From an uncultured Corynebacterium sp. (lineage in GTDB: Bacteria > Actinomycetota > Actinomycetes > Mycobacteriales > Mycobacteriaceae): a stretch of DNA of 64,000 nt. Location of the stretch: assembly GCF_947253065.1 (NCBI RefSeq), contig NZ_CAMXWS010000004.1:22739-86738 (forward strand), given 5' to 3'. Of the stretch, positions 33,825-40,701 are shown piece after piece (position 1 is the first letter of the stretch; every line of letters starts with the position of its first letter). Made by a program: the position numbers and the translations under genes. Below the pieces are notes generated by a model. It was not told the origin of the DNA. It made no database searches and worked only from the letters and a program-made list of their open reading frames with translations.

Positions 33825-35378
33825 GTGTCCCGTTCCCGTTTCCGCGCTGCGCTCGCTCTGCCTGCGACTGCTGCTCTTATCCTGTCTGGTTTCGCTGTTC
33901 CAGTTGCCGTTGCTGCTGATGCAACCTCATCGATCGTGATTAACGAGGTTGAGGCTAATGGCTCCCCGGACTGGGTTGAGCTGGCCAACACCAACCCGAA
34001 CGAGGACATCGATATCTCCGGCTGGTCCATCTTGGACGATGATGATTCCCACGCTCCGATCGTCATTCCGGAGAACACGACAATCGAGTCCGGTGGCTAC
34101 TACATCATCCACACCAAGAACCAGACTCCGGACGGCTCGGAAGGATTCGGGCTAGGGGGCAAGAAAGATCAGGTCCGCCTTTTTGACGCGAGCAAGAAGC
34201 TTATCGACGAAACCGCCTGGGACTTCCCCGATAAAGCCGATTCCACCTGGGGCCGTGTCCCTGACATGACCGGTGATTTCGCTATCACCGGCGAGGCCAC
34301 CAAGCAGCTGAAGAACAAGGCTGCTGACAGTGAAGAAGAAACCCCGGACACCCCGGAAAAGCCAGTTGAACCGTGGCCGTACGACAATTCCTATGACATT
34401 GACCTTGGCGGCGATTTCGCCGGCGAGGACATGTCCGGCGTAGACTTCGATGAGAACGGTCGCGCATGGGTAGTGAACAATGGCTCCGGCAAGCTCTACG
34501 CCCTCGACTACAACGAGGCTGACAAGAAGTACACGCTCGCGGGTACCTGGACGCTGAAGTACGCCGATGGAACGGGTGCCCTGGATACCGAGGGTGTCAC
34601 GGTCGGCCCGGACGGCGCGATTTATGTGTCCACTGAGCGTAATAACGATGACAAGAAGGTCTCTCGTCCGTCCGTCCTCCGCTTTGAGGTTCAGGAGGGC
34701 GCGGAAGAGCTCAAAGCTACTCACGAGTGGAACCTGAAAGAGGTCGTCGGCGAGATCGAGGCGAACTCCGGCTTGGAAGCCATCGCTTACCTCCCGGAGC
34801 AGAAGCTCTTCGCAGTTGGTGTCGAGGCAGACGGCAAGGTTTACTTCCTCGATCTGAAGGAAGACGGCACCTTTGAACTCAAGCAGACCTACCAGTCGCC
34901 GTTTTCCGGCGTCATGGCGCTTGATTACCGCCAGCAGGACAAGCAGCTCCGCGTGCTTTGCGACGAAGCCTGTGACGGTCAGTCCATCCTCCTGTCCCAC
35001 AACGGCACTGAATTTGCCCCGGCATCTGAGATCCAGGCACGTCCGGCCGAGTTTGCCAACCTGGCTAACGAGGGCTTCGCATCGTTCACCTCGACTGGTG
35101 AATGCGTTGACGGCAAGGCCGCGGAGACTACTCGTTTCCTCTGGGCTGACGATGGTGTGGCCGACGGTATCTCACTGCGCGGTGCGCAGGATACGAAGAC
35201 CGTTGATTGTTCTGATGGCGCAAACAGTAGCTCTTCCAGTGAAAATGCCAATGTCGGTGTCATCGTCGGTGCTGTCTTCGGAGCAGTGTTGGCCTTCATT
35301 GCAGGCGTGCTGTCCGCTGCTCCCATTGCAAAGTGGGCGAAGGATAACCTCAATCTGGACATCAAGCTGCCGTTCTAG
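33825..35378 (+). CDS. Exported lamin-tail-domain protein with esterase/propeller-like domain, C-terminal anchor
   Basis: A 517-residue secreted protein. A signal peptide ends around AVAADATSS. Residues 28-150 form a lamin-tail domain (SIVINEVEANGSPDWVELAN, ISGWSILDDDD, TWGRVPDMTGDFA). A linker with repeated Pro/Glu leads to a beta-propeller-like region (YDIDLGGDFAGEDMSGVDFD, DTEGVTVGPDGAIYVSTERN, NSGLEAIAYLPEQKLFAVG) resembling SdiA-regulated or phytase-like esterase domains. A C-terminal helix (GVIVGAVFGAVLAFIAGVLS) anchors it; no sortase motif is seen. The GTG at 33825 is chosen, after GAAGGAAG. Lamin-tail proteins of this kind often accompany extracellular nucleases or phosphatases; the substrate is unknown. 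Confidence 0.8.
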   Translation: MSRSRFRAALALPATAALILSGFAVPVAVAADATSSIVINEVEANGSPDWVELANTNPNEDIDISGWSILDDDDSHAPIVIPENTTIESGGYYIIHTKNQTPDGSEGFGLGGKKDQVRLFDASKKLIDETAWDFPDKADSTWGRVPDMTGDFAITGEATKQLKNKAADSEEETPDTPEKPVEPWPYDNSYDIDLGGDFAGEDMSGVDFDENGRAWVVNNGSGKLYALDYNEADKKYTLAGTWTLKYADGTGALDTEGVTVGPDGAIYVSTERNNDDKKVSRPSVLRFEVQEGAEELKATHEWNLKEVVGEIEANSGLEAIAYLPEQKLFAVGVEADGKVYFLDLKEDGTFELKQTYQSPFSGVMALDYRQQDKQLRVLCDEACDGQSILLSHNGTEFAPASEIQARPAEFANLANEGFASFTSTGECVDGKAAETTRFLWADDGVADGISLRGAQDTKTVDCSDGANSSSSSENANVGVIVGAVFGAVLAFIAGVLSAAPIAKWAKDNLNLDIKLPF

Positions 35379-35413
35379 CTGGTGAACAGGCGTTTTAAGC
35401 CAATTGGGCTGAT

Positions 35414-35448
35414 CCCTTTTTCGTTCATTTTTTGAGGGCGAAAAAGGG
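35414..35448. terminator. Hairpin after the lamin-tail gene
   Basis: A 10-bp stem CCCTTTTTCG/CGAAAAAGGG (35414-35423, 35439-35448), a 15-base loop and a following TTTCT. It probably ends the preceding transcript. Confidence 0.65.
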
Positions 35449-35449
35449 T

Positions 35450-35480
35450 TTCTATAGCGCACGTTATAAGCGTTATAGAA
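35450..35480. repeat. 31-bp inverted repeat between lamin-tail gene and tRNA-Thr
   Basis: TTCTATAGCGC at 35450-35460 and GCGTTATAGAA at 35470-35480 are inverted with one mismatch around ACGTTATAA. It directly follows the terminator hairpin and lies about 100 bases before tRNA-Thr. A protein-binding site is possible; the function is unknown. Confidence 0.5.
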
Positions 35481-35496
35481 GCACTGAAAACGCGCA

Positions 35497-35513
35497 TTAG
35501 CCTGGCGATTTGT
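35497..35513 (+). promoter_or_regulatory. Shared 17-mer upstream of tRNA-Thr
   Basis: TTAGCCTGGCGATTTGT, the partner of the element at 33540-33556. A TATAAG box follows at 35522-35527, 55 bases before the tRNA, so the element lies in the -35/spacer region of the probable tRNA-Thr promoter. Confidence 0.45.
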
Positions 35514-35581
35514 GTCGAACGTATAAGACGGGTTAATCTTTCAAAGGCTTCAAACGAGCGGGTAACGCTTAAGAGGCTTAA

Positions 35582-35654
35582 GCCCCCTTAGCTCAGTCGG
35601 CAGAGCGTCTCCATGGTAAGGAGAAGGTCAACAGTTCGATTCTGTTAGGGGGCT
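35582..35654 (+). tRNA. tRNA-Thr (GGT)
   Basis: 73 bases. GCCCCCT pairs with AGGGGGC, the anticodon GGT lies in CCATGGTAAGG, and the T loop is GTTCGATTC. CCA is not encoded. Confidence 0.97.
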
Positions 35655-35683
35655 CTGTTGTTTGCTGGCGACAGCGAACACAT

Positions 35684-35755
35684 GGCGGTGTAGCTCAGTG
35701 GTAGAGCAAGCGACTCATAATCGCTGTGTCGAGAGTTCAATTCTCTCCATCGCTA
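35684..35755 (+). tRNA. tRNA-Met (CAT)
   Basis: 72 bases. GGCGGTG pairs with CATCGCT with two wobble pairs, the anticodon CAT lies in CTCATAA, and the T loop is GTTCAATTC. It lacks the initiator's run of three G-C pairs in the anticodon stem, and the gene order Thr-Met-Trp-secE fits elongator Met. CCA is not encoded. Confidence 0.93.
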
Positions 35756-35890
35756 CTCATCTCACCGGTGTTTTCACCGGCAAGATGTGCTCACCCTCAC
35801 CGGGAACCACCTAGGTGCCGTGGTAGGGTTGGCGTACTGTCAGCCGGGCAGTCCGAGAAATCGGGCGTCGGCAGTGAAAGCAGTGCACCT

Positions 35891-35966
35891 AGGGGCGTGG
35901 CGCAATTGGTAGCGCAACGGTCTCCAAAACCGTAGGTTGCAGGTTCGAGTCCTGTCGCCCCTGCCA
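35891..35966 (+). tRNA. tRNA-Trp (CCA)
   Basis: AGGGGCG pairs with CGCCCCT, the anticodon CCA lies in CTCCAAA, the T loop is GTTCGAGTC, and the 3' CCA is encoded (35964-35966). secE begins 23 bases later. Confidence 0.97.
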
Positions 35967-35989
35967 AATAGACCAAGTCGAGGAGAGCT

Positions 35990-36313
35990 GTGACTGATAA
36001 CCAGCCTGGACGGAATACCGCTAAGCCGACCGGCAAGCGCCAGCGCAGTGGCGCTAGCTCCGTCACCTCTGATTCGTATGAAGCGAAGCGCGTCGATAAG
36101 ACCGCCGCTGAGGACAATGACAAGCCGGGCAATGGCGTGGCCGCATTCCCTGGCGAAGTTGTTGGCGAAATGCGCAAGGTCGTCTGGCCGACCAGCAAGC
36201 AGATGCTCAACTACACCCTCATCGTGTTTGGCTTCCTGATTGTTCTCACCGCACTCGTGTGGGGCGTCGACCAGGGGGCAGCCTGGGTAGTTGAAAAGGT
36301 GCTAGTGCCTTAG
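35990..36313 (+). CDS. secE: Preprotein translocase subunit SecE
   Basis: A 107-residue, single-helix SecE. A basic Ser/Thr-rich cytoplasmic part precedes the conserved VVGEMRKVVWPTSKQML and the membrane helix YTLIVFGFLIVLTALVWGVD. It stabilises SecY in the translocon. The GTG start follows GAGGAGAGC. Located right after tRNA-Trp and before nusG, the standard order. Confidence 0.96.
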   Translation: MTDNQPGRNTAKPTGKRQRSGASSVTSDSYEAKRVDKTAAEDNDKPGNGVAAFPGEVVGEMRKVVWPTSKQMLNYTLIVFGFLIVLTALVWGVDQGAAWVVEKVLVP

Positions 36314-36338
36314 GCTATAATCGCGCTTACGAGAAAAT

Positions 36339-36378
36339 ATCCCGCCGCCCAGACACTGGGTAAGGCGGGATCAGTTTT
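36339..36378 (+). terminator. Hairpin between secE and nusG
   Basis: An 8-bp stem ATCCCGCC/GGCGGGAT (36339-36346, 36364-36371), an internal loop and CAGTTTTT. It looks like a terminator placed inside the secE-nusG unit, so nusG may have its own promoter or the hairpin may act as an attenuator. Confidence 0.75.
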
Positions 36379-36479
36379 TCGCCCGGCAGGTAAGCTGGGC
36401 AACCATTAGGACGAGAACACCACTAAACATGCGCGCCAGTTTTTCGACATCGGCGCGTGCCCGACTTCAAGGAGCGGAA

Positions 36480-37388
36480 ATGGCCGAGGATAACGAGTTC
36501 AGCGTAGAAGCCAACGAAGCTGAAATGGTCGCCGAGGGCGGCGCCGTGCAGGAGTCCACTGACCCGGAAGTCACCGAAGCAGACGCGACTGAAAACACAG
36601 CTGATGCTCCCGACACCACAGAGCTCCAGAGCGAGGAAATGGTAGCCGAGGGCGATGTTTCTGAGTCCGATGCCAAGGATGAACCTGCAGCTGATCCGGA
36701 AGCTGCACTGGCTGCAGAGCCGGAGGAGAGCGCTGACGCTGAATACAAGGCTCGCCTGCGCAAGTACACACGCGAGCTGAAGAAGTTGCCGGGCCAGTGG
36801 TACATCATCCAGTCCTACTCGGGCTACGAGAACAAGGTGAAGACCAACCTGGACATGCGTATCCAGACCCTTGAGGTTGAGGACTCCATCTACGACGTCG
36901 TCGTCCCGATCGAGCAGGCACTCGAACTCAAGGATGGCAAGAAGAAGCTGGTCAAGCGCAAGCTGCTGCCGGGCTACGTCCTTGTCCGCATGGATCTTAA
37001 CGACGCGGCGTGGTCCGTTGTCCGCGAGACCCCGGGCGTGACCTCGTTTGTTGGTAACGAGGGCAATGCAACCCCGGTCAAGCACCGCGACGTTGCTAAA
37101 TTCCTCATGCCGAAGGAACCGAAGGTCGAGGATGACCTGTCCAAGACCGATGCGAATGCCGAGGGCGAGACCGTCGTGGCAATGCCGGAAGAAGAGGCAA
37201 AGCCAAAGGTCGCTCACGACTTCGAGGTCGGCGAGGCAGTCACCATTCTCTCCGGTGCACTCGCCAGCGTGTCCGCAACCATCAACGAGATCGATCCGGA
37301 GACCGGCAAGATCCAGGCACTCGTGTCCATCTTTGGTCGTGAGACCCCGGTCGAGCTCACTGCCGATCAGATCGAACGCATCATGTAG
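36480..37388 (+). CDS. nusG: Transcription termination/antitermination factor NusG
   Basis: A 302-residue NusG. The NGN domain starts around residue 100 (QWYIIQSYSGYENKVKTNLD, then LPGYVLVRMDLNDAAW), and the KOW domain is at the C-terminus (VGEAVTILSGALASVSATIN). The first 95 residues are a strongly acidic, Ala/Glu-rich extension, and about 35 acidic residues separate NGN from KOW. Such extensions occur in actinobacterial NusG but not in E. coli (about 180 residues). ATG 36480 follows CAAGGAGCGG. Confidence 0.96.
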   Translation: MAEDNEFSVEANEAEMVAEGGAVQESTDPEVTEADATENTADAPDTTELQSEEMVAEGDVSESDAKDEPAADPEAALAAEPEESADAEYKARLRKYTRELKKLPGQWYIIQSYSGYENKVKTNLDMRIQTLEVEDSIYDVVVPIEQALELKDGKKKLVKRKLLPGYVLVRMDLNDAAWSVVRETPGVTSFVGNEGNATPVKHRDVAKFLMPKEPKVEDDLSKTDANAEGETVVAMPEEEAKPKVAHDFEVGEAVTILSGALASVSATINEIDPETGKIQALVSIFGRETPVELTADQIERIM

Positions 37389-37411
37389 CGTTCCGCTCCC
37401 TAAACGCATGA

Positions 37412-37437
37412 AGACCCGGCTCCGGCTGGGTCTTTTG
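37412..37437 (+). terminator. Terminator after nusG
   Basis: Stem AGACCC/GGGTCT with an inner GGCTCCGGCT loop, followed by TTTTG. Confidence 0.8.
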
Positions 37438-37615
37438 CGATTTGAGCTAGTGGGCAGAAGTGACATACACTTATCGATCGTGCCTGCCACAGGTAGGTGC
37501 GTGAAAACGTTTGTCCCCGGTGGCTGCGTCGATAAGCGAAATGCTTGTACGTGGCATCCGGAAGGCCCAGTTATTCATCGTGGCTTGGGCCTGTACCTAG
37601 GAAAGAGGTAATCCG

Positions 37616-38044
37616 ATGGCTAAGAAGAAGGTCACCGGCCTGATCAAACTGCAGATCGAGGCTGGTATGGCTAACCCGGCACCGCCGGTCGGTCCGGCCC
37701 TCGGTGCACACGGCGTCAACATCGTCGAGTTCACCAAGGCATACAACGCTGCGACCGAGTCCATGCGCGGCAACATCATCCCGGTGGAGATCACCGTCTA
37801 CGAAGACCGCTCCTTCGACTTCATCCTGAAGTCCCCACCGGCTGCGAAGCTGCTGCTCAAGGCTGCTGGTATCCAGAAGGGCTCCGGCGTTCCGCACACT
37901 GACAAGGTCGGCTCTGTGACCTGGGACCAGTGCAAGGAAATCGCTGAGACCAAGAAGAATGACCTCAACGCTCGTGACATCGAGGCAGGCGCCGCCATCA
38001 TCGCCGGCACCGCTCGCTCCATGGGCATCGAAGTGAAGAAGTAA
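37616..38044 (+). CDS. rplK: 50S ribosomal protein L11
   Basis: A 142-residue L11. KVTGLIKLQIEAGMANPAPP and VGPALGAHGVNIVEFTKAYN are the family's signature N-terminus, and the RNA-binding C-terminal domain contains GSVTWDQCKEIAE and GTARSMGIEV. It binds the GTPase centre of 23S rRNA. The ribosome site GAAAGAGGT precedes the ATG. The leader of about 180 bases holds a 7-bp stem AGGCCCA/TGGGCCT at 37563-37592, a possible site for L1 feedback. Confidence 0.97.
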   Translation: MAKKKVTGLIKLQIEAGMANPAPPVGPALGAHGVNIVEFTKAYNAATESMRGNIIPVEITVYEDRSFDFILKSPPAAKLLLKAAGIQKGSGVPHTDKVGSVTWDQCKEIAETKKNDLNARDIEAGAAIIAGTARSMGIEVKK

Positions 38045-38162
38045 AACACCTTCACCTCATCGGCGGGGCGCACATGTACCTCGCCCGTGGAAGGGTCTGG
38101 TCTGACCCGCACCACAATTCCAACTACTGACACGTCAGTATCTGACAAGTAAGGAAAACAAA

Positions 38163-38873
38163 ATGGCCAAGAAGCACTCCAAGGCTTATGCCGAGAAGCT
38201 GGCAAAGGTTGACCGCGAGAAGGTCTACACCCCGCTCGAGGCAGTCAAGCTGGCTAAGGAAACCGCATCCGACAAGTACGATTCGACCATCGACGTTGCA
38301 ATGCGTCTGTCCGTCGACCCGCGCAAGGCTGACCAGCTGGTCCGCGGCACCGTCAACCTGCCGAACGGCACCGGTAAGACCGTCCGCGTTGCAGTCTTCG
38401 CTGAGGGCGAGAACGCTACCAAGGCTCAGGAAGCTGGCGCTGACATCGTCGGTTCCGACGAGCTGATCGAGCAGATCAACGCAGGCAACATCGACTTCGA
38501 CGTTGCAATTGCTACCCCGGATCAGATGGCTAAGGTCGGTCGCGTTGCTCGCGTCCTCGGCCCGCGTGGTCTGATGCCGAACCCGAAGACCGGCACCGTC
38601 ACCCCGGATGTGGCAAAGGCTGTCTCCGAGTCCAAGGGCGGCAAGATCGCCTTCCGCGTGGACAAGGCTTCCAACCTCCACGCTCTGATCGGCAAGGCAT
38701 CCTTCACCCCGGAGCAGCTCGCTGAGAACTACGGCGCTCTCCTGGACGAGGTGCTGCGTCTCAAGCCGGCATCCGCCAAGGGCATCTACCTGAAGAAGGT
38801 CACCGTCTCTGCAACCCAGGGCCCTGGCGTTCCGGTGGACACCCACGTGCAGAAGAACTACACCGAGGCGTAA
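38163..38873 (+). CDS. rplA: 50S ribosomal protein L1
   Basis: A 236-residue L1, the stalk protein and usual repressor of its own L11-L1 operon. Motifs include TVNLPNGTGKTVRVAVFAEG, VLGPRGLMPNPKTGTVTPDV and GKASFTPEQLAENYGALLDE. AAGGAAAAC precedes the ATG, and a strong UUCG-loop terminator follows at 38914. Confidence 0.97.
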   Translation: MAKKHSKAYAEKLAKVDREKVYTPLEAVKLAKETASDKYDSTIDVAMRLSVDPRKADQLVRGTVNLPNGTGKTVRVAVFAEGENATKAQEAGADIVGSDELIEQINAGNIDFDVAIATPDQMAKVGRVARVLGPRGLMPNPKTGTVTPDVAKAVSESKGGKIAFRVDKASNLHALIGKASFTPEQLAENYGALLDEVLRLKPASAKGIYLKKVTVSATQGPGVPVDTHVQKNYTEA

Positions 38874-38913
38874 ATGGTGTGAGGCGTAAGCCTCCTATTT
38901 ACCTCGTGCATTT

Positions 38914-38937
38914 GACCCCGCTTCGGCGGGGTCTTTT
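38914..38937 (+). terminator. Terminator after rplA
   Basis: GACCCCGC-TTCG-GCGGGGTC, an 8-bp stem with a stable UUCG tetraloop, then TTTT. Confidence 0.93.
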
Positions 38938-38991
38938 GCTTTGGTGGCTTTATGCTAGGGGTCATCCCAATGTCTGCCGGAAGGCTGGTGC

Positions 38992-39303
38992 GTGTGGGGT
39001 CGGTATCGGAATGGAACCGATTGCGACTCCGTGCCGTCTAACTATGTAGACGGAAGGGGGGGCGTTTTGGCCGCGAGTTATATTCCTCGACCGAGGAAAA
39101 GCTTTGTCAACAGTTTGGAAAAAGTCCGCGGGCGTGGTGCACCTCGTTGGAGGGACCGGAACGCCAAACGTATTTTTGAGTATGACCCCTTGCATGGACA
39201 TATTGAGGGCTATAACCTGCAAGGAAAGCACATTGGAGTGTTTGACGTGATCTCAGGCGAACTAATTGGCCCGGCAGTGAAAGGGAGGAGGATCGATGTT
39301 TAA
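38992..39303 (+). CDS. Colicin E3-type cytotoxic ribonuclease domain protein
   Basis: A 103-residue protein. Residues 50-103 match the catalytic domain of colicin E3 and pyocin S6-type 16S rRNases: RWRDRNAKRIFEYDPLHGH, then EGYNLQGKHIGVFD and GELIGPAVKGRR. The family's active-site residues are in register: D65, H68 and E72 in YDPLHGHIE, and R99/R100 near the end. The receptor and translocation domains of colicins are absent and there is no signal peptide, so it looks like an intracellular toxin or a toxin tip. The GTG at 38992 follows GGAAGG, but later starts are possible. The next gene overlaps its stop and is the probable immunity/antitoxin. Confidence 0.8.
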   Translation: MWGRYRNGTDCDSVPSNYVDGRGGVLAASYIPRPRKSFVNSLEKVRGRGAPRWRDRNAKRIFEYDPLHGHIEGYNLQGKHIGVFDVISGELIGPAVKGRRIDV

Positions 39304-39517
39304 GACTTTTGTGGAGGCATGTCTCGACGGAAACGTGCGGCCGGACGATGTCGACGACTGGGTCGAAGCGTGGCACGATGATGCCTCCGGAAGTGAGAAC
39401 ATTTCGCTCGAAGAATTCCTTGGGTTCACTGCGGGGGAATATGCCCGGTGGGCAAGGAATGGGGCTGCTTTGCAAGAGATCCTCGACAACCGCCGCTCGC
39501 AGAGGCAGGCCATATAA
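39296..39517 (+). CDS. Putative immunity/antitoxin protein for the E3-type RNase
   Basis: A 73-residue acidic protein (MFKTFVEACLDGNVRPDDVD, then LEEFLGFTAGEYARWARNG). The motif EEFLGFTAGEYARW resembles the FLGMT-EEY-W box seen in many small antitoxins and immunity partners. It has a strong ribosome site (GGGAGGAGG) inside the end of the toxin gene, and its ATG overlaps the toxin stop by eight bases, the arrangement of co-expressed toxin-immunity pairs. It is not similar to colicin E3 immunity proteins as far as I can see, so pairing is inferred from position, charge and size. Confidence 0.72.
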   Translation: MFKTFVEACLDGNVRPDDVDDWVEAWHDDASGSENISLEEFLGFTAGEYARWARNGAALQEILDNRRSQRQAI

Positions 39518-39584
39518 AGCGAAAACGTTTTGGTGGCTTACCGCCAGTGGTAAGCAGCGAACAGAGCGGGTATGACTGGCTGTC

Positions 39585-40553
39585 ATGCTGAAGCGCGTTG
39601 CTCTTTCACAAAACCAAACCGGTGATCAGCGCTTGGCGGGGTTGCTCGCTGCGTTGGTCGCTGAAGCGGGTAAATCCGTCTACCCACTGCACAACATCGC
39701 GGCATTCGTCCTCGAAGATGGGTGTGCCCGTTTCGCTGGGCTCGGGGCAGATGAGCACACCGAGTTTGAAATCGGGTCAGTTACGAAGACATTCAATGCT
39801 GATCTTCTGGAGCAAGCGATTGAATTGGGTGAGGCTACCTCCGACACAACCGTGGAGGATCTGCTTGGGGACCGGGTGCGAGGCACAGCAGTGGCGGCGG
39901 TGACGCTGGCGGAACTAGCCAACCACACCTCCGGTCTGCCGAGGACGGGAAAGCAAAGACTGAGCAACAGGGTCAGGGCGGTGCTGGGCTTGAACCCCGA
40001 CGTGGGTATCACCCCTGGGGATGTCATCGATCAAGCGGTAGCAGCACAGTTGGAAGGGTGCGGTACCGAGATTTACTCGAACCTTGGCCACGACTTGCTG
40101 GGGTTGTTATTGGCCGAAGGTGCGGGGATGAGTTATCCCGAGTTGATCAAGCAGCGCATGTTCGACCCGTTGGGGTTGGGGGAGACCTACGTGGCCCTGC
40201 CCGGCACTGTGGGGCCTGATAAGCCGCGAGGGGTGTCTGTGCTTGGGCAGCGTGTCCAGGCATGGGAAATGGACGGCACGGCTCCTTCTGGTGGGGTGCG
40301 GTCCACTGCCGCCGATATGGCGAAATATGCCGCATATGCGCTTGAGCGGGACAATTTCCGTTTCACTTGGATGAACATTGCAGGTACTGGTCTGTATTGG
40401 CATAACGGCGGAACACTCGGGTTCTCGTCGATGTTGCTGCTCGACACGGACAAACAGCGAGCGTCTTTTGTCGTGGCTGACTCATATACGGACATTGAAT
40501 CGCTCGCGTTCGAACTTCTCGGCTTGGAGGATCCGGCTAAGAAAAAGAACTGA
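39585..40553 (+). CDS. Class C beta-lactamase-fold serine hydrolase
   Basis: A 322-residue protein of the beta-lactamase/DD-peptidase superfamily. The SxxK nucleophile is in EIGSVTKTFNADLL and the YxN-type motif is YSNLGHDLLGLLLAEG; LANHTSGLPRTG between them is typical of class C-like hydrolases. The KTG-like element is WHNGGTLGFSS. No signal peptide is seen, so it may be cytoplasmic, as for many esterase-type members. It lies alone between the toxin pair and the metal operon. Confidence 0.85.
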   Translation: MLKRVALSQNQTGDQRLAGLLAALVAEAGKSVYPLHNIAAFVLEDGCARFAGLGADEHTEFEIGSVTKTFNADLLEQAIELGEATSDTTVEDLLGDRVRGTAVAAVTLAELANHTSGLPRTGKQRLSNRVRAVLGLNPDVGITPGDVIDQAVAAQLEGCGTEIYSNLGHDLLGLLLAEGAGMSYPELIKQRMFDPLGLGETYVALPGTVGPDKPRGVSVLGQRVQAWEMDGTAPSGGVRSTAADMAKYAAYALERDNFRFTWMNIAGTGLYWHNGGTLGFSSMLLLDTDKQRASFVVADSYTDIESLAFELLGLEDPAKKKN

Positions 40554-40585
40554 TTTCCGCCTGTGGTGGAAAAGGTCGGCCTTAT

Positions 40586-40600
40586 TGAAAACAGTTACCA
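40586..40600. promoter_or_regulatory. Zur-like box 1 (weaker)
   Basis: TGAAAACAGTTACCA: the left half TGAAAAC equals that of the perfect box at 40631-40645, and the right half is degenerate. It lies 31 bp upstream of it. Confidence 0.55.
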
Positions 40601-40630
40601 CCAAATGTGGGTAGCGTCGCCACTCTGTTA

Positions 40631-40645
40631 TGAAAACTGTTTTCA
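40631..40645. promoter_or_regulatory. Zur-like box 2, perfect 7-1-7 inverted repeat
   Basis: TGAAAACTGTTTTCA, a perfect 7-1-7 palindrome of the Fur/Zur form and close to the actinobacterial Zur consensus I remember (TGAAAATNATTTTCA). It lies 57 bp before the GTG of the first operon gene, where it would cover the promoter. Confidence 0.7.
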
Positions 40646-40701
40646 ATTGACGTAATCTAACGTGCGTTCATTTCTCGCAAAATGAAAAGAGGAACGACGA
40701 A

